Shown here piece by piece: positions 49,218-59,300 of a DNA stretch of 64,000 nt. The notes below the pieces were generated by a model that was not told the origin of the DNA, did no database searches, and was given only the letters and a program-made list of their open reading frames with translations. Source of the stretch: Leptospira inadai serovar Lyme str. 10 (GTDB lineage Bacteria > Spirochaetota > Leptospiria > Leptospirales > Leptospiraceae); assembly GCF_000243675.2 (NCBI RefSeq), contig NZ_AHMM02000006.1:372001-436000 (forward strand), in the 5' to 3' direction. The position numbers and the translations under genes were made by a program. Numbering within the stretch: position 1 is the stretch's first letter; every line of letters starts with the position of its first letter.

Positions 49218-50472
49218 TTTCTTCGACCGTCCTCCGCTTCCGCATAGAATCAGACCGTCCGTATTTTCGGAAGTAATCGGGCAGGAAAAAGCGAAGACTC
49301 AGCTTCAAAAATTCAGAGAACCCGTAAGTATGATCCTTTATGGTCCGCCAGGTACGGGTAAAACCACGATCGCGAGGATTCTCGGAAAGACTTGGAAACT
49401 TCCTTTCGCGGAATATAACGCGGTGACGACCGGAGTCGCCGATATTAAAAAACTCTTAGAGAAAGCCGAATCGGGAGGAAGTATTCTTCTATTCTTGGAC
49501 GAGATTCATCGCTTCAGCTCTTCGCAGCAAGACAGTCTCCTAAAAGGCGTCGAGACCGGCAGCCTAGTGTTGATCGGGGCTACGACGGAAAGTCCTTCGT
49601 TTAGAATTACCAGACCCTTGCTCTCTCGTTGTCAGGTCCTGAAGTTGGAAGCATTAGGAATTCCTGAAATGAAAAAGATCCTAGAAAGGGGAATCGGAAA
49701 TTTACAACCTTCTCCCCTTTTAGAGGAGGCCGCTAAGGAAACTTTAATACGATATTCGGGCGGTGACGCGCGACGTTTACTTTCCTTATTGGAAGCCCTA
49801 GCTCTTTCTATGGATCCGGGCTTATTGATTACCGAGGCCGAAGTAAACTCCTTCCTCGAAAGTCGAGTGATCGAATACGATCAGGTCGGAGAAAGTCATT
49901 ACGACGTAATTTCCGCGTTTATAAAATCGGTAAGAGGTAGCGATCCGGATGCCGCACTCTTTTATCTGGCCTTAATGCTCGAAGGAGGGGAGGATCCGAT
50001 CTTTATCGCGAGGCGACTGATCGTTCTCGCTTCGGAAGATATAGGAAACGCTTCCGTTCACGGCCTACCTCTTGCCGTGTCCGGCCTTCAAGCGTTGGAA
50101 GCGATCGGAATGCCGGAGGGGAGAATCATACTGGCACAAGTTACGACCTTCCTCGCGTCCTGTCCTAAGTCGAACGCTTCTTATAAAGGGATTTCCTCCG
50201 CTTCTTCGTTCGTAAAAGAAAGAGGAACTAGTTTGAATATCCCGAATCGTTTGAAAAATGCACCGACATTCCTGCATAAGAAGGAAGGCGCCGGGCAAGG
50301 GTATAAATATCCGCATGATTTCGGAGGCTTTACGGAATTCGAATATTTCCCTGATGACCTCAAGAATAATCCGCCTCAATTCTATCTGCCGACCAGAAAC
50401 GGAATGGAAGCTAAAATTCGAGAGCATCTGGCATCAGTTTGGAAAAAGTTTAAAGGGAAGAGCTACGATTGA
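49210..50472 (+). CDS. rarA: Replication-associated recombination factor RarA (MgsA/WRNIP1 AAA+ ATPase)
   Basis: RarA is a clamp-loader-like AAA+ ATPase acting at stalled forks. The 420-residue protein has [20 protein letters not shown], Walker [15 protein letters not shown], Walker [12 protein letters not shown], sensor [10 protein letters not shown] and C-terminal MgsA-type residues ([17 protein letters not shown] and [10 protein letters not shown]). The start is a TTG at 49210, giving a RarA-like N-terminus; an earlier in-frame ATG at 49102 would add 36 residues that overlap the Cys-rich ORF and look unrelated. Confidence 0.9.
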   Translation: MDSFFDRPPLPHRIRPSVFSEVIGQEKAKTQLQKFREPVSMILYGPPGTGKTTIARILGKTWKLPFAEYNAVTTGVADIKKLLEKAESGGSILLFLDEIHRFSSSQQDSLLKGVETGSLVLIGATTESPSFRITRPLLSRCQVLKLEALGIPEMKKILERGIGNLQPSPLLEEAAKETLIRYSGGDARRLLSLLEALALSMDPGLLITEAEVNSFLESRVIEYDQVGESHYDVISAFIKSVRGSDPDAALFYLALMLEGGEDPIFIARRLIVLASEDIGNASVHGLPLAVSGLQALEAIGMPEGRIILAQVTTFLASCPKSNASYKGISSASSFVKERGTSLNIPNRLKNAPTFLHKKEGAGQGYKYPHDFGGFTEFEYFPDDLKNNPPQFYLPTRNGMEAKIREHLASVWKKFKGKSYD

Positions 50473-50770
50473 AAATTTGATATAGCATTTTATTCCGCCC
50501 CTTTTGTCTTTTCCGTAGTATCAATGTTTTCTCTATTTGAATTCCGACTAGGGAGAAATTCCTCCAAAAATCAGTTCAACACACCGGAAATTTTATTTTT
50601 TTTCCCCTTAAACGTAATTTGTCCGTATTAAAACTGTTTTATATTGATAGGGTGTACCTTAGGACGGTAATTTTTTGACATAATTAGTGTCATGAATCCG
50701 ACTCTTTTTGACGAAACTAATAAGGAAGATCGAGGGTCCTAAGAATCTAAACGAAAAAGGGAGGTTTCGA
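50473..50770. other. AT-rich intergenic region with promoter candidate and inverted repeat
   Basis: About 298 bases without a gene. It holds T-runs after rarA, a candidate promoter (50619-50647) and a TGACA/TGTCA inverted repeat beginning at about 50678. No other gene was detected. Confidence 0.6.
50619..50647 (+). promoter_or_regulatory. Candidate promoter for the 53-residue gene
   Basis: TTGTCC, 17 bases, then TATTGA. The match is plausible but moderate. Transcription would start about 120 bases before the ATG at 50771. Confidence 0.4.
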
Positions 50771-50932
50771 ATGTTCGAATCTGAAAGAATCAAAAAAGAA
50801 GAAACGAAACCCGTTAAAAAATTAGAAACAGTTCGTAAGGAATACAGTCTGAATCAGCCTTTATATTCCAATATATCTAGGACTTCCGACGTAAAAGTCG
50901 TGCGTCTACGTCCGGATCTTTACGATAAATAA
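50771..50932 (+). CDS. Small 53-residue basic/charged protein, unknown
   Basis: An ATG with a near-perfect ribosome site (GGGAGG six bases upstream) opens a 53-residue frame: MFESERIKKEETKPVKK, then a C-terminal half with NQPLYSNISRTSDVKVVRLR. It has no cysteine, signal peptide or membrane segment. It is followed directly by a strong terminator, giving a complete monocistronic unit. The frame remains open upstream to 50708 but the ribosome site decides for 50771. No family recognised. Confidence 0.75.
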   Translation: MFESERIKKEETKPVKKLETVRKEYSLNQPLYSNISRTSDVKVVRLRPDLYDK

Positions 50933-50934
50933 GA

Positions 50935-50976
50935 AAAAAACACGAATACCGACGTTCGGGAGACGTGTTTTTTCCG
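50935..50976. terminator. Intrinsic terminator after the 53-residue gene
   Basis: AAAAAACACG pairs perfectly with CGTGTTTTTT around an 18-base interval. T- and A-runs are on both sides, so it can also serve the convergent hisC. Confidence 0.85.
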
Positions 50977-51015
50977 TTTCGAAGCCCTTAGCAGAGACTT
51001 GAAAATTAGTTAAAC

Positions 51016-52113
51016 TTAAAGCAGCGCATTTAGACGATTCAGCAATATACGGTTTTGGTCGGGTCGTCCGATCGTAATTCGAATCGCGTTTAATCCGTAA
51101 CTTTTAAGATTTCTTAAAATGATTCCTTCCCGCAGCAACGTTTCGAAAAGTTCCCTGGAAGAAAGTTTCGCATCATCCAACCGAATCGTAATGAAATTCG
51201 TATACGATCGAAAGTAGGGAAGTCCCTTGGAGTCTGCAAAAGATTCGTAATTCGGTAACTCGTTCAAATTGGATTTTAAGTACGAATCCACAAAGTCCTT
51301 ATCCTTTAATGCTTCGATTGCCGCTAATTGTGAAAGCTGAGATACGTTAAACGGCGGACGAAGTTTATAAAAGGCCCGAATGATTTCCTCGTTTGCGATC
51401 CCGTATCCGATCCGCATTCCTCCCAAACCGTGAATTTTCGAAAATGTACCGGTGTAAACTACATTCGGATATTTTGATATTATTTCGGCGGGCGGAATAT
51501 CGGTCTCCCGATCTCTGGTTTTCCCGAAATCCATATAGGCTCCGTCGAGAACGACCAATGTTTCATCGGAAATTTGATCCAGGAAAGAATAGACGTCGTC
51601 CTTTTTGAGAGCGTCACCGATGGGATTGCAGGGCGTGCAAATGAATATCAGTTTAGGCCGGTATCGTTTGTATAGATCCGACAATTGATTCAGATCGTGT
51701 TCGATCGAATCGGTGGAAGCTACTTTTGCGCCGCATTGTTCCGAATATATCGAATACATGGAGAATGTTTTGCCGTTCTGCAGCATGTAGTCCCCGTGTC
51801 CGAGAACGGATCGAGTGGCGAAATCGAAAATTTGATCGCTTCCATTTCCCTGAATGACGTTCGAAGGTTTTACTCCGTAGCATTCGGATAAAGCGCTTTT
51901 CAATTCTTGATACGTATCATCCGGATACAAAGGCATTTTATCCAGAGACCGAGCGATCTTTTCTTTGACTTTCGGCGAGACTCCGAAGGGATTTTCGTTG
52001 GAGGCCAGTTTGATAACTTTATCCGGAGAAATTCCGTATTCTCGTACGACCAACTCGATCGGTTTTCCGGCCTCATATACGGGGAGAGTATCTAAAACGG
52101 ATTGGAAGCGCAT
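51016..52113 (-). CDS. hisC: Histidinol-phosphate aminotransferase
   Basis: HisC converts imidazole-acetol phosphate to histidinol phosphate. The 365-residue protein has KLASNENPFG at its N-terminus, QGNGSDQIFD, VLDGAYMDF and the PLP lysine in YTGTFSKIHGLGGMRIGYG. The ATG is preceded by GGAGG on this strand. It is not next to other his genes. Related aminotransferases share the fold, so histidinol specificity is probable but inferred. Confidence 0.88.
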   Translation of the reverse strand: MRFQSVLDTLPVYEAGKPIELVVREYGISPDKVIKLASNENPFGVSPKVKEKIARSLDKMPLYPDDTYQELKSALSECYGVKPSNVIQGNGSDQIFDFATRSVLGHGDYMLQNGKTFSMYSIYSEQCGAKVASTDSIEHDLNQLSDLYKRYRPKLIFICTPCNPIGDALKKDDVYSFLDQISDETLVVLDGAYMDFGKTRDRETDIPPAEIISKYPNVVYTGTFSKIHGLGGMRIGYGIANEEIIRAFYKLRPPFNVSQLSQLAAIEALKDKDFVDSYLKSNLNELPNYESFADSKGLPYFRSYTNFITIRLDDAKLSSRELFETLLREGIILRNLKSYGLNAIRITIGRPDQNRILLNRLNALL

Positions 52114-52206
52114 CTATCCTCCAGATAAAAAACGACTCGGCTTTCTTCCAATCGTTTTATGCTTTACTCACCAAAATCGATTCAACGTTCGGGGGAAGCT
52201 AAAGAG

Positions 52207-53847
52207 TCAAGAAATCTCCGAAACTTTCCTGCCTTGCACGAGTTTTACGAAAGCTTGTTCGAAGGCCGAAAAGAAGTCATCTTCCTTTAAGGCGAATTCG
52301 GTCACGATCCTCTTCGTTTCCTCGGAACTCAATAGAGCTCGATCCGGCGCGGTCATTTTCGCCCCACCGTCATATAGCAGATCCTTAAAATAATTATTAT
52401 CGAATACGTTCGGTGTATCGGTATAAAATCCTCTTTCGTGTCTTCCGATCGTTTTTGCTCCGAATAGGGCGACCATTTCTTTCGTATCGAATTTCATCCT
52501 TGCGTAATACCGGATGCTGTCCGATAGATCGGGATTATCCGGCGGATATTCCAGTCGCCCGATCGGATATTCCGAATCCGGTCTCGCGGTAAAATCGGCG
52601 ATTTTAGGTCCTCCGGATTTTTGAACGGCAAGAGCACCGGCAAATGCGATCAAATCGGATAAGGAAGGGATTCGGCTTTCTTGCAAACCTTCCGATTCTC
52701 TTTTTAGTTCCTCATGAATTCGGATCAACGTATTCAAAAGGGTCCGAATCCGAGAGTTAAGCTCGTCGTTTAACAAACTTGGAAAACGAATCGAAGCGTC
52801 CAGCCCTAGCCAGGAGCCGTCCGATCCGAAAATAAACGAGGCATGAAAGGCCAGTGTCAGCCAGTCCCCGGTTGCCGATAGATCTATGGAGTCCCAAATT
52901 CTATATTTGGCTTCCTGGGCGATTTCCTCCCGGCAGTCTCGCGTGATTCCTAGAATTTCATGTACTTTATATTTTCCCGTTTTTCCCTTTAAGGTCGTCT
53001 CAAAGGTTCTTCCTTTTTTGACCCTATCTTTAACGAGCGTAAAAACGCTTTCCGAAATCAGCAATCTTGCACCCGCCTTTTTAGTAGTGGATTCGATTCG
53101 GCTAGCCTGATTCACCGAATCCCCGATCGCAGTGGATGACATCCGTAAAGGATGCCCTAGTTGTCCCAATATTGCGGTTCCATAATGTATTCCGACTCCG
53201 ATTTCGAATCGGGCATTAAAGTGTTTCCTTAAATAGGAATTCAGGTCGTCGAGCTCGGTTTGCATTTCGAGTGCGCTGCGAATTGCGGATAAATTCGTCT
53301 TGAGGGGGTCGGATTCTTCCAATCCAAAAACGGCCATTAAACCGTCGCCGATATACTTATCGATTGTCCCGCCATACTTTAGGATTTTATCGCTCATTCG
53401 GTAGAAATACCGGTTTAGTATATGTATCACGTCGTACGGTAAATGGGATTCGGAAAAGGTCGTAAATCCTCGAATGTCGCTAAAAAGAATCGTGATCGCT
53501 TTTTCTTTTCCTGAAACGCTGTTCGAAACCGTTGAGGCCAAAGTTTGATCGGCATCGTCGATGATTAGCCTTCTAACTTTAATATCTCCTAAAACTCTTG
53601 ATTGGCAGGCGAGCCGTACGTTTTCCGGAAAGCCTTTTCTTTCCGCTAAAGCGGATTCCTTTTCATTGCGCGCGGATAAGTTGTCGGCTCCTTCCAATAC
53701 CAACACTCGGCAAGTAGAACATCTTGCGTTTCCTCCACAGGCATGAACGTGTGGAATTCCTTCCGCCAATGAAATTTGTAATAAAGAGTGAAGTCCGTCG
53801 GAATTTTCGATTTTGATCTCTTTGTCATTTTCAAAGAATATACGCAT
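52207..53847 (-). CDS. Ferredoxin-domain class III adenylate/guanylate cyclase
   Basis: The first ~95 residues are a 2Fe-2S ferredoxin: HACGGNARCSTCRV supplies three cysteines and LACQSRVLG the fourth. A class III nucleotide cyclase domain follows (~115-300) with ILFSDIRGFTTFSES, GDGLMAVFG and a C-terminal RLLISESVFT. The remaining ~240 residues have no domain I recognise. Cyclic nucleotide production gated by an iron-sulfur redox centre is plausible. It is divergent from the EAL gene, with 113 bases between starts. Confidence 0.9.
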   Translation of the reverse strand: MRIFFENDKEIKIENSDGLHSLLQISLAEGIPHVHACGGNARCSTCRVLVLEGADNLSARNEKESALAERKGFPENVRLACQSRVLGDIKVRRLIIDDADQTLASTVSNSVSGKEKAITILFSDIRGFTTFSESHLPYDVIHILNRYFYRMSDKILKYGGTIDKYIGDGLMAVFGLEESDPLKTNLSAIRSALEMQTELDDLNSYLRKHFNARFEIGVGIHYGTAILGQLGHPLRMSSTAIGDSVNQASRIESTTKKAGARLLISESVFTLVKDRVKKGRTFETTLKGKTGKYKVHEILGITRDCREEIAQEAKYRIWDSIDLSATGDWLTLAFHASFIFGSDGSWLGLDASIRFPSLLNDELNSRIRTLLNTLIRIHEELKRESEGLQESRIPSLSDLIAFAGALAVQKSGGPKIADFTARPDSEYPIGRLEYPPDNPDLSDSIRYYARMKFDTKEMVALFGAKTIGRHERGFYTDTPNVFDNNYFKDLLYDGGAKMTAPDRALLSSEETKRIVTEFALKEDDFFSAFEQAFVKLVQGRKVSEIS

Positions 53848-53960
53848 TATGCCCCCTTTTTCCCGAAATACTCCGCTTACTTGGTAAAAAATAACTCAAT
53901 CGTAGGTGAGGATATCCTTTTTTAAGTCTAATTGCATGCCCGTATCGGCGCTTCCTTACT

Positions 53961-55685
53961 ATGGAAAATGATGTAAGTTTAATCCCCGATACTCCAGAGG
54001 TGCCCAAGTCGATAATTTTATGCGTCGATGATGAATTGATCATTCTCCGGGGATTGAAGGAACAATTGAAACTCGCGTTTGGCAAGGAATACCAAGTCGA
54101 AGCCGCCGATACGGCGGAATTGGCCTTAAGTATCATTGAAGAAGCCAATAATGCCGGCATACATGTTCCGGTCGTCATCAGCGATCAGGTGATGCCGGGA
54201 ATTCGGGGTGATGAATTTTTAATCCATATTCAAAAATCCAATCCTAATACCCGCAAAATCATGTTAACAGGGCAGGCAACCGCCGATTCGGTCGGGAACG
54301 CTTTGAACCATGCAAAATTATATCGCTATCTTTCGAAACCTTGGGACTCCAGGGATTTGATTCTGACCGTAAAGGAGGCGATCCGGTCCTTCGAAGCGGG
54401 GCTTTCCCTCCTGGAATTGAATAGAAAGTTGGAGCACGCATTACTTTATAATCGGGATTCAGGATTACCGAATTTGGAATATCTTCGAAGAAGATTGGAA
54501 GAGAAGGAAAGCCATCCGGAAGAATCGATTCTAGCCTTAGTGCGTATAGAGTCCACATCTTTGACGACGAAGCATTTCGGTGTTTCTTTATATAAGAATC
54601 TTTTAAAGAAGTTTCTGGATTCTATGAATTCGATTTTAGGAAATTACGGCGAAATATTCCACGTTTACGAAGACGAGGTTGCGATTCTATCCAAAGTTTC
54701 GGAGGAACGATTTCTTCCGCATTTGATCGCGTTTAAAATTTTACTTCGTTCGGATTATTTGACTACCGAAGGAATCGCTTTTCGGATCAATGCCACCATT
54801 GCGACGGCTAAGGGTTTTAGGGATCTTTATTATAAAGCAAGACTTGCCTTGGTTAGAGCCAGTCAAGATTCGGAGGAAACTCTAGGCGCAGGAATATTAC
54901 AATATTCCGAAAAAATGGACGACCAGGACCTTTATCAAATCAATATAAATTTGGGAAAGAGACTCAATAATGCGATCCGAACCGGAAATATCGTGCCCTA
55001 TTTCCAAGGCGTTTTGAATAACAGTACCGGGAATATCGAGAAATTCGAATGTCTTGCGAGAATCGTGGAAGATGGAAAGGTATATACGCCCGCTTCCTTT
55101 ATCTATTTGGCAAAGTCGACCGGGCTTCTCAGAATGATTACTCCCATCTTATTCGAAAAAGCCTTGAAAACTTTCGTAGGTTCCGAGTTTTCCTTTTCCA
55201 TTAATCTTTCCGAAACGGAACTCGAAAGCGGGAGTTTTCCGAAGTGGGTTGCGAGTCGTTTAGATCATTATAAAATTCACCCTTCTCGAATCGCTTTCGA
55301 AATCTTAGAAACTGCGAGCTTGAAAGGAAATCCGAATCACTTTAAGGTAATCACCGGGCTAAAGGAAATCGGTTGCTCGATTGCGATCGATGATTTCGGT
55401 GTCGAACATTCTAATTTCTCGCGGTTGCTGGAAATTCAACCTGATTACATCAAAATCGACGGAAAATTTATCCAGTCGCTTGAGAGAAATCACACCGCCT
55501 ATATTTTAACGTCTGCGATTACGGAACTTGCCCATAGAATCGGAGCCGAAGTGATTGCTGAATTTGTAGGCACGCGGGAAGAATTCGAGGCCGTCAAATC
55601 TCTAGGTATCGAATATTCTCAAGGATACTTTATTATGGAGCCCAGTCCGGAGCTCCCGCAGATTACAACAAAATTTATTGACTAG
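53961..55685 (+). CDS. REC-(degenerate GGDEF)-EAL c-di-GMP phosphodiesterase
   Basis: The receiver domain (~12-145) is complete: VDDE, the phospho-Asp in SDQVMPG, LTGQ and SKPWD. A GGDEF-like region follows, but the signature is only YEDEVAIL, so diguanylate cyclase activity is unlikely. The EAL domain (~330-560) has FECLARI in place of the EAL motif, then INLSETE, AFEILET, IAIDDFGVEHSN, DYIKIDGK, VIAEFVG and SQGYFIM. The first Glu and downstream ligands are present, so phosphodiesterase activity is plausible. Likely an output regulator for a nearby kinase. Confidence 0.88.
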   Translation: MENDVSLIPDTPEVPKSIILCVDDELIILRGLKEQLKLAFGKEYQVEAADTAELALSIIEEANNAGIHVPVVISDQVMPGIRGDEFLIHIQKSNPNTRKIMLTGQATADSVGNALNHAKLYRYLSKPWDSRDLILTVKEAIRSFEAGLSLLELNRKLEHALLYNRDSGLPNLEYLRRRLEEKESHPEESILALVRIESTSLTTKHFGVSLYKNLLKKFLDSMNSILGNYGEIFHVYEDEVAILSKVSEERFLPHLIAFKILLRSDYLTTEGIAFRINATIATAKGFRDLYYKARLALVRASQDSEETLGAGILQYSEKMDDQDLYQININLGKRLNNAIRTGNIVPYFQGVLNNSTGNIEKFECLARIVEDGKVYTPASFIYLAKSTGLLRMITPILFEKALKTFVGSEFSFSINLSETELESGSFPKWVASRLDHYKIHPSRIAFEILETASLKGNPNHFKVITGLKEIGCSIAIDDFGVEHSNFSRLLEIQPDYIKIDGKFIQSLERNHTAYILTSAITELAHRIGAEVIAEFVGTREEFEAVKSLGIEYSQGYFIMEPSPELPQITTKFID

Positions 55686-55934
55686 TTCGATCGATACGCT
55701 TATCATCCAATACCTCAATTTATAGAATAGAGAGGAAATGCCGTCGCTGCCGATACGAACCTCATGTACCGCGGTCGTCCTGTCTCATCCTCGCTCGGAT
55801 GGTTGATATTTTCTTGAAAATGAGTTGCAAGGTGGGGGGAAAATCATAGGATCTCTTTTCTCGACTCGGTTTTTTTTCCCGGGTGGAGACGTTTTTTTAT
55901 TCGTCTAATTAATAAGGTTTATTTCGGGGGAACG

Positions 55935-56321
55935 GTGGAGAAAGCGATACTCTTCGTCGACGACGAGGCACTCATTCTAATGAGCATGAAATCTCAGGTG
56001 AAAAGACACTTGGGAGATACCTACCGTTACGAAACCGCTTTGGACGCTTCCGAGGCAATGCAAATTATCGAAGAGCTAGTGACCGAAGGCGTGAAAATAT
56101 TGATAGTTATTTCGGATTGGTTGATGCCGAATATAAAAGGAGACGAATTTCTACGCAACGTTCATCAAAGATATCCCGAGATACAGAAGATTATCATAAC
56201 CGGACATGCCGACATCGCCTCGGTAGAAGCTCTTAAGAAGGAAATCAACCTCTATAGTTACCTAAAAAAACCTTGGGACGAAAAAGAACTCGTCACAACG
56301 ATTACCTCTGCGTTGAAATAA
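55935..56321 (+). CDS. Single-domain response regulator (REC)
   Basis: This is a 128-residue receiver with no output domain: VDDEALILMSM, phospho-Asp in VISDWLMPNIKGDEF, TGHAD and LKKPWDEKEL. It closely follows the receiver pattern of the upstream EAL protein (both end in KPWD). The start is GTG 55935 with CGGGGG upstream. It converges on the giant kinase gene, 58 bases away, and is its probable phosphorylation partner. Confidence 0.9.
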   Translation: MEKAILFVDDEALILMSMKSQVKRHLGDTYRYETALDASEAMQIIEELVTEGVKILIVISDWLMPNIKGDEFLRNVHQRYPEIQKIIITGHADIASVEALKKEINLYSYLKKPWDEKELVTTITSALK

Positions 56322-56379
56322 CAAACCGAACCCGAATCAAGAATCTTTCCAACTGCGATCCGTTTTCTAATTCACGGGT

Positions 56380-59300
56380 TTATTCCGCCGGTAAAAGCGG
56401 AAGAAACACTCTAAACGTAGTGGATCCGGGAACGCTCTCTACCTCGATTCTTCCGCTATGCTTGGTAATGATTTTATGGACGATATCCAGTCCAAGCCCG
56501 CTACCTTCTCCGGGAGGCTTGGTGGTAAAGAAGGGTTGAAAGATTTTTTCCCGTATATTTTCGGGAATCCCAGGACCGCTGTCGTTTATTTCCACCGCCA
56601 CTTCTTCGTTCTGAGTGTACGTTCGAATGCGTATTCTTCCTCTGAAATCCATGGCTTGCAGAGAATTATAAATTAAGTTCGTCCAAACGTGCAATAAGTC
56701 GTCCGGATAACATAAAATCTTCGGAATATCATCGTATTCCTTCGTAACTTGGATGCCTTTCTTTAATTGATTTTGGTATATCGTAAGTACGGTTTCGATA
56801 CTTTCCTGCAGTGAGGCGGGTATTTTCGTGGAACCCGTGTCGAAATGGGAAAAATTCTTTAAAGCGTAGAGAATTTTGGACACCCGATCCACCGCGATTT
56901 GAATCGTATTCGTATTCGTAAAAAAGAAGGATTCTATGGAAGAATATTCCAATAAAGTGGTCGCTCTCTCGCTTTTAAGGAAGGGAACCGCCTCTTTGGG
57001 AATCGTTCGAAATCCCATATCGGCCAAACTGTCGGCAAACATATACGGAGATTGAAAACCGAGCGCTTCGAATTCCTGGATTAATTCCTTTTTTACGCGA
57101 CGCTCTTCGATTCCTGCCAAGTGTTCCCGTATTTGTCTCACTTGATTCAAGAAATTGCGGAATGATTCCATTTCCTCATAAGGCATCCGGCTGATAATAG
57201 ACTGTACTTCGGGAAGCAAGGTTTGAAAACGCACTAGGCATTCCTGTAGATTTTGATTGGATGCCTGAATTGCCCCGATCGGATTATTGATTTCATGCGC
57301 AATGCCGGCGATTAGTTGCCCTAAGGCAGCCATTTTTTCGGATTGGATCAGTTGCGCTTGCGTTCGTTTCAAATCCTCTATCGTTTCCTCCAATTCATTT
57401 TTTTGCATTTCTATCAATTTATTTCTGACGGAAATCTCGTTATTGATCATTTTTAGCTCTTCGACTTCCTGGATTGCGGAAGTGTCCAGCAGGCTGACCG
57501 CAGCTATATAAGAATCCTTTTCATTATAAAAATGGATACTTCCGATTGCAGGGAAGATCGTTCCGTCAACTCGAACGGTTCTTAACTCCAGATTATCCGC
57601 GCTTTCGAAGGATCGTAAGCGAGTATGCACGGTGGCCCAAGATTCGACTGTAAACAGCGATTTTGCCGGAACGCCCTGTACTTCCTTCTCGCTTGCGAAT
57701 CCGAAAATATTCAAAAAAGCGGGATTGGTATCCAGGATTCTCTCGGTACGAGGATTCAAAAATAAGATCGCTTCGTTCGCGAACCGATAGAACGCTTGGA
57801 ATCTAAGTTGACTCGCCTTCAATTCGTTTTCGGCATTTTTGCGATCCGTAATATCGGTGAATGTTCCGGCCATTCGAATCGGATCTCCGTCGATTTCCCT
57901 GTACACTCTTCCTTTCCCTTCCATCCAATGGACCGTTCCGTCCCTATGAAAGATTCTATGTTCGATATGGAAATCGTCGTTCTTGCCGGAAAGGGATAGT
58001 TCAACCGTGGCGCGGACTTTTTCCAGATCGTCGGGATGTATTAAATCGAAAAAATGCTCCGACTTTCCGCCGAACTCATCTAGGGAAATGCCGAACAGAT
58101 GCCCTGTATTCGCGGACCAATGAATGGAATCCTCTTTTAAGTTCCAACTCCATGTTCCCATATTGGCTGCATTAAGGGCGAGTCGGAGTCGTTCTTCGCT
58201 TTCTTTCAAGGCGCGTTCGGCTAAAAGGGAATCGGTAATGTCCGTGACTAAAAAGACAAGGCTGGTTACTTCCCCTAAATCATTTTTTATCGGAGAACCG
58301 TTGATGGAAAGATATTTCCTAACTCCTTTGCCGTCCTCGATGGCGTGACGCACGTCGAAGACCGGTTCTCCAGAATTGATTACGCGAAGGAAGGGTTGGT
58401 CCTCCGGTTGCCAGGGACCTCCATCGATGGAAGTCGATTTCCACTCGACGGAATTATAAGTTCTTTCTTTTAAATTTTCCGCGCTAAGGCCTAGAATCCT
58501 TTCCGCCGAAGAGTTTGCGTACGAAATTCGTCCATCGGGAGTTAGAACCGTGATCGCAGCGACGGACGTATCCATGATTCCCGCAAGAAGGTCTCGTTCC
58601 GCATGAAGCTCTTCCTCCTTTTTCTTTCTTTCTAATGCGTTTGAAATCACCTCTCCGATCGTTCGCAAATGGAAAATCTCGAACTCTTCGAATTTATGTC
58701 GTACTTCGTTTCTGTGTCGTTCGGCGTTCAATCCGATCGCGCCCACGACCCTACCCGCAAGAGTGAGAGGGATTCCGACTAAAAATTTGATTCCTACCGT
58801 ATTCAATAGCGTCTTTAAATCGACGGAACTATCCGGAATTTCCCGTATGTCCAACGTTATGATTTTGTTTAATAAAAGATTTTTAGTTAAAAAACTATCC
58901 GGGTTGATATCGGAAATCTCCGGCCAAGAAGGGGATTTGTTTTTCGCTTTCGGATTTATATATTCGTGTAACAAGGTTCTTTTTAGTCGTTCCCGGTCGT
59001 ACAAAACCAAATTCGCCCTATCCATCTGAAAGAATTTGCAAATCTTATCGATGGTATTATGGATCGCTTCGCCGATTTCGTGACTGGGTAGATTAATCAG
59101 TTCCGTAGAAATGGACGTGGTCAGAGCTTCCAAATTTCTTTTTATCCGATCGGATTCTTCCGCTTTTTTTTGTTTGGAAATATCCGCGTGAAAACCCAGC
59201 ATCTTTGTGGCTTGGCCGGTCTCCGCCCTTTCGATTACCTTTCCTCTCGTTAAAATCCATTTATAAGTTCCGTCTTTTCCTCTCATTCTATAGTCCGCGT

